From Thioalkalivibrio sp. (lineage in GTDB: Bacteria; Pseudomonadota; Gammaproteobacteria; Ectothiorhodospirales; Ectothiorhodospiraceae), in assembly GCA_007120155.1 (NCBI GenBank), contig SKOF01000161.1, forward strand, positions 1-7,482: a DNA stretch of 7,482 bases, in the 5' to 3' direction. Shown piece after piece: positions 6,970 to 7,482 of this stretch (positions are counted from its first letter, which is position 1; each line of letters begins with the position of its first letter). The position numbers and the translations under genes are program-made. Below the pieces are notes generated by a model. It searched no databases, was not told the origin of the DNA, and saw nothing but the letters and a program-made list of their open reading frames with translations.

Positions 6970-7482
6970 GTGAATGAACCGCGCATTATCAAGAAGTATC
7001 CCAACCGCCGGCTCTACGACACGGAAGAAAGCCGTTACGTCACGATCAACGACGTGCAGCAGCTGGTTCGCGGGGGGACGGACATCCAGGTCCTGGACAG
7101 CCAGACGGGTGAGGACATCACCCGCAGCATCCTGATCCAGATCATCACGGAGCAGGAGACGGGCGGCGACCCCCTGTTCTCCACCGAGACGCTCACCCAC
7201 TTCATCCGTTTCTACGACGAGGCGGTGCATGACGCCTTCTCCGGTTACCTGGACCAGAGCATGCGCTTCTTCGCCGAGCAGCAGCAGCGCTTCACGCGGC
7301 AGATGCGCGACGTGGTATCAGGCAAGGACGTCTGGGATGTGGCCGAGGTGACCCGCCGCAATCTCAAGTTCTGGCAGGACATGCAGGGTGAGTTTCTCAA
7401 GGCCGCGGGCTTTCCCGTGCCCGGGGACAAGTCCGATCCGGCGCGAAAGGATCCCAAGGACAAACCGCGCGACCCGGACTAG
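6970..7482 (+). CDS. phaR: PHA synthesis repressor PhaR
   Basis: Complete protein of 170 residues starting at GTG; its TAG stop is the last triplet of the window. The N-terminal PHB/PHA accumulation regulator DNA-binding domain is clear: RIIKKYPNRRLYDTEESRYVTINDVQQLV (5-33) continuing through DSQTGEDITRSILIQII (43-59). A second domain follows (about 70-110; FSTETLTHFIRFYDEAV and an amphipathic helix rich in Phe and Gln), the region associated with PHA accumulation regulators. The final 21 residues are a hydrophilic Lys/Asp/Pro tail. PhaR represses phasin and pha genes and is released when it binds PHA polymer or granules; this is family knowledge. It lies 59 bases after phaB on the same strand with no clear terminator between, so it is probably in the phaABR operon and may autoregulate. 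Some clusters use PhaR for a quite different class IV synthase subunit; this sequence is the repressor type. Confidence 0.96.
   Translation: MNEPRIIKKYPNRRLYDTEESRYVTINDVQQLVRGGTDIQVLDSQTGEDITRSILIQIITEQETGGDPLFSTETLTHFIRFYDEAVHDAFSGYLDQSMRFFAEQQQRFTRQMRDVVSGKDVWDVAEVTRRNLKFWQDMQGEFLKAAGFPVPGDKSDPARKDPKDKPRDPD

Noticed and set aside
1..7482. Mobile elements, CRISPR arrays, tRNA or rRNA genes, defence or biosynthetic novelty systems
   Set aside because: All long coding regions are accounted for by housekeeping membrane proteolysis and PHB metabolism. No transposase, integrase, regularly spaced repeats or RNA gene structure was found.

Overview
The window is high-G+C bacterial DNA that is almost entirely coding. 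It most likely comes from a gammaproteobacterium of the Chromatiales/Ectothiorhodospiraceae type. I infer this from the two-subunit class III polyhydroxyalkanoate (PHA) synthase, whose PhaC matches the purple sulfur bacterial enzyme in length and in catalytic residue numbering to within one residue. A LemA gene paired with a long M48 metallopeptidase of gammaproteobacterial style agrees with this. The genus cannot be fixed from the sequence.

Layout. (1) Positions 2-358, + strand: the 3' end of a lemA gene that begins outside the window. (2) Positions 398-2356, + strand: a membrane-bound M48 (HtpX/Ste24-like) zinc protease with a C-terminal extension of about 300 residues, 39 bases after lemA and probably in the same operon. 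(3) Positions 2357-2556: a convergent intergenic spacer holding a 7-base tandem repeat and a hairpin-rich, REP/BIME-like repeat. (4) Positions 4756-2557, - strand: phaE then phaC, the two class III PHA synthase subunits, tightly coupled. (5) Positions 4757-4974: a divergent promoter region with a palindromic TGCA-rich site that is a candidate PhaR operator. (6) Positions 4975-7482, + strand: phaA (beta-ketothiolase), phaB (acetoacetyl-CoA reductase) and phaR (PHA-responsive repressor). The phaR stop codon is the last base triplet of the window.

How the genes work together. PhaA condenses two acetyl-CoA to acetoacetyl-CoA. PhaB reduces this, probably with NADPH, to (R)-3-hydroxybutyryl-CoA. 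The PhaEC synthase polymerises that product into poly(3-hydroxybutyrate) on granule surfaces. PhaR probably senses polymer and represses pha genes, plausibly through the divergent promoter region. The window therefore carries a complete PHB pathway with its regulator. No phasin gene (phaP) lies within it.

I see no mobile element genes, tRNA, rRNA, CRISPR or defence genes. The cluster itself is a known system. The less explained items are the intergenic repeat, the candidate operator, the histone-like basic tail of PhaE and the C-terminal extension of the M48 protease.
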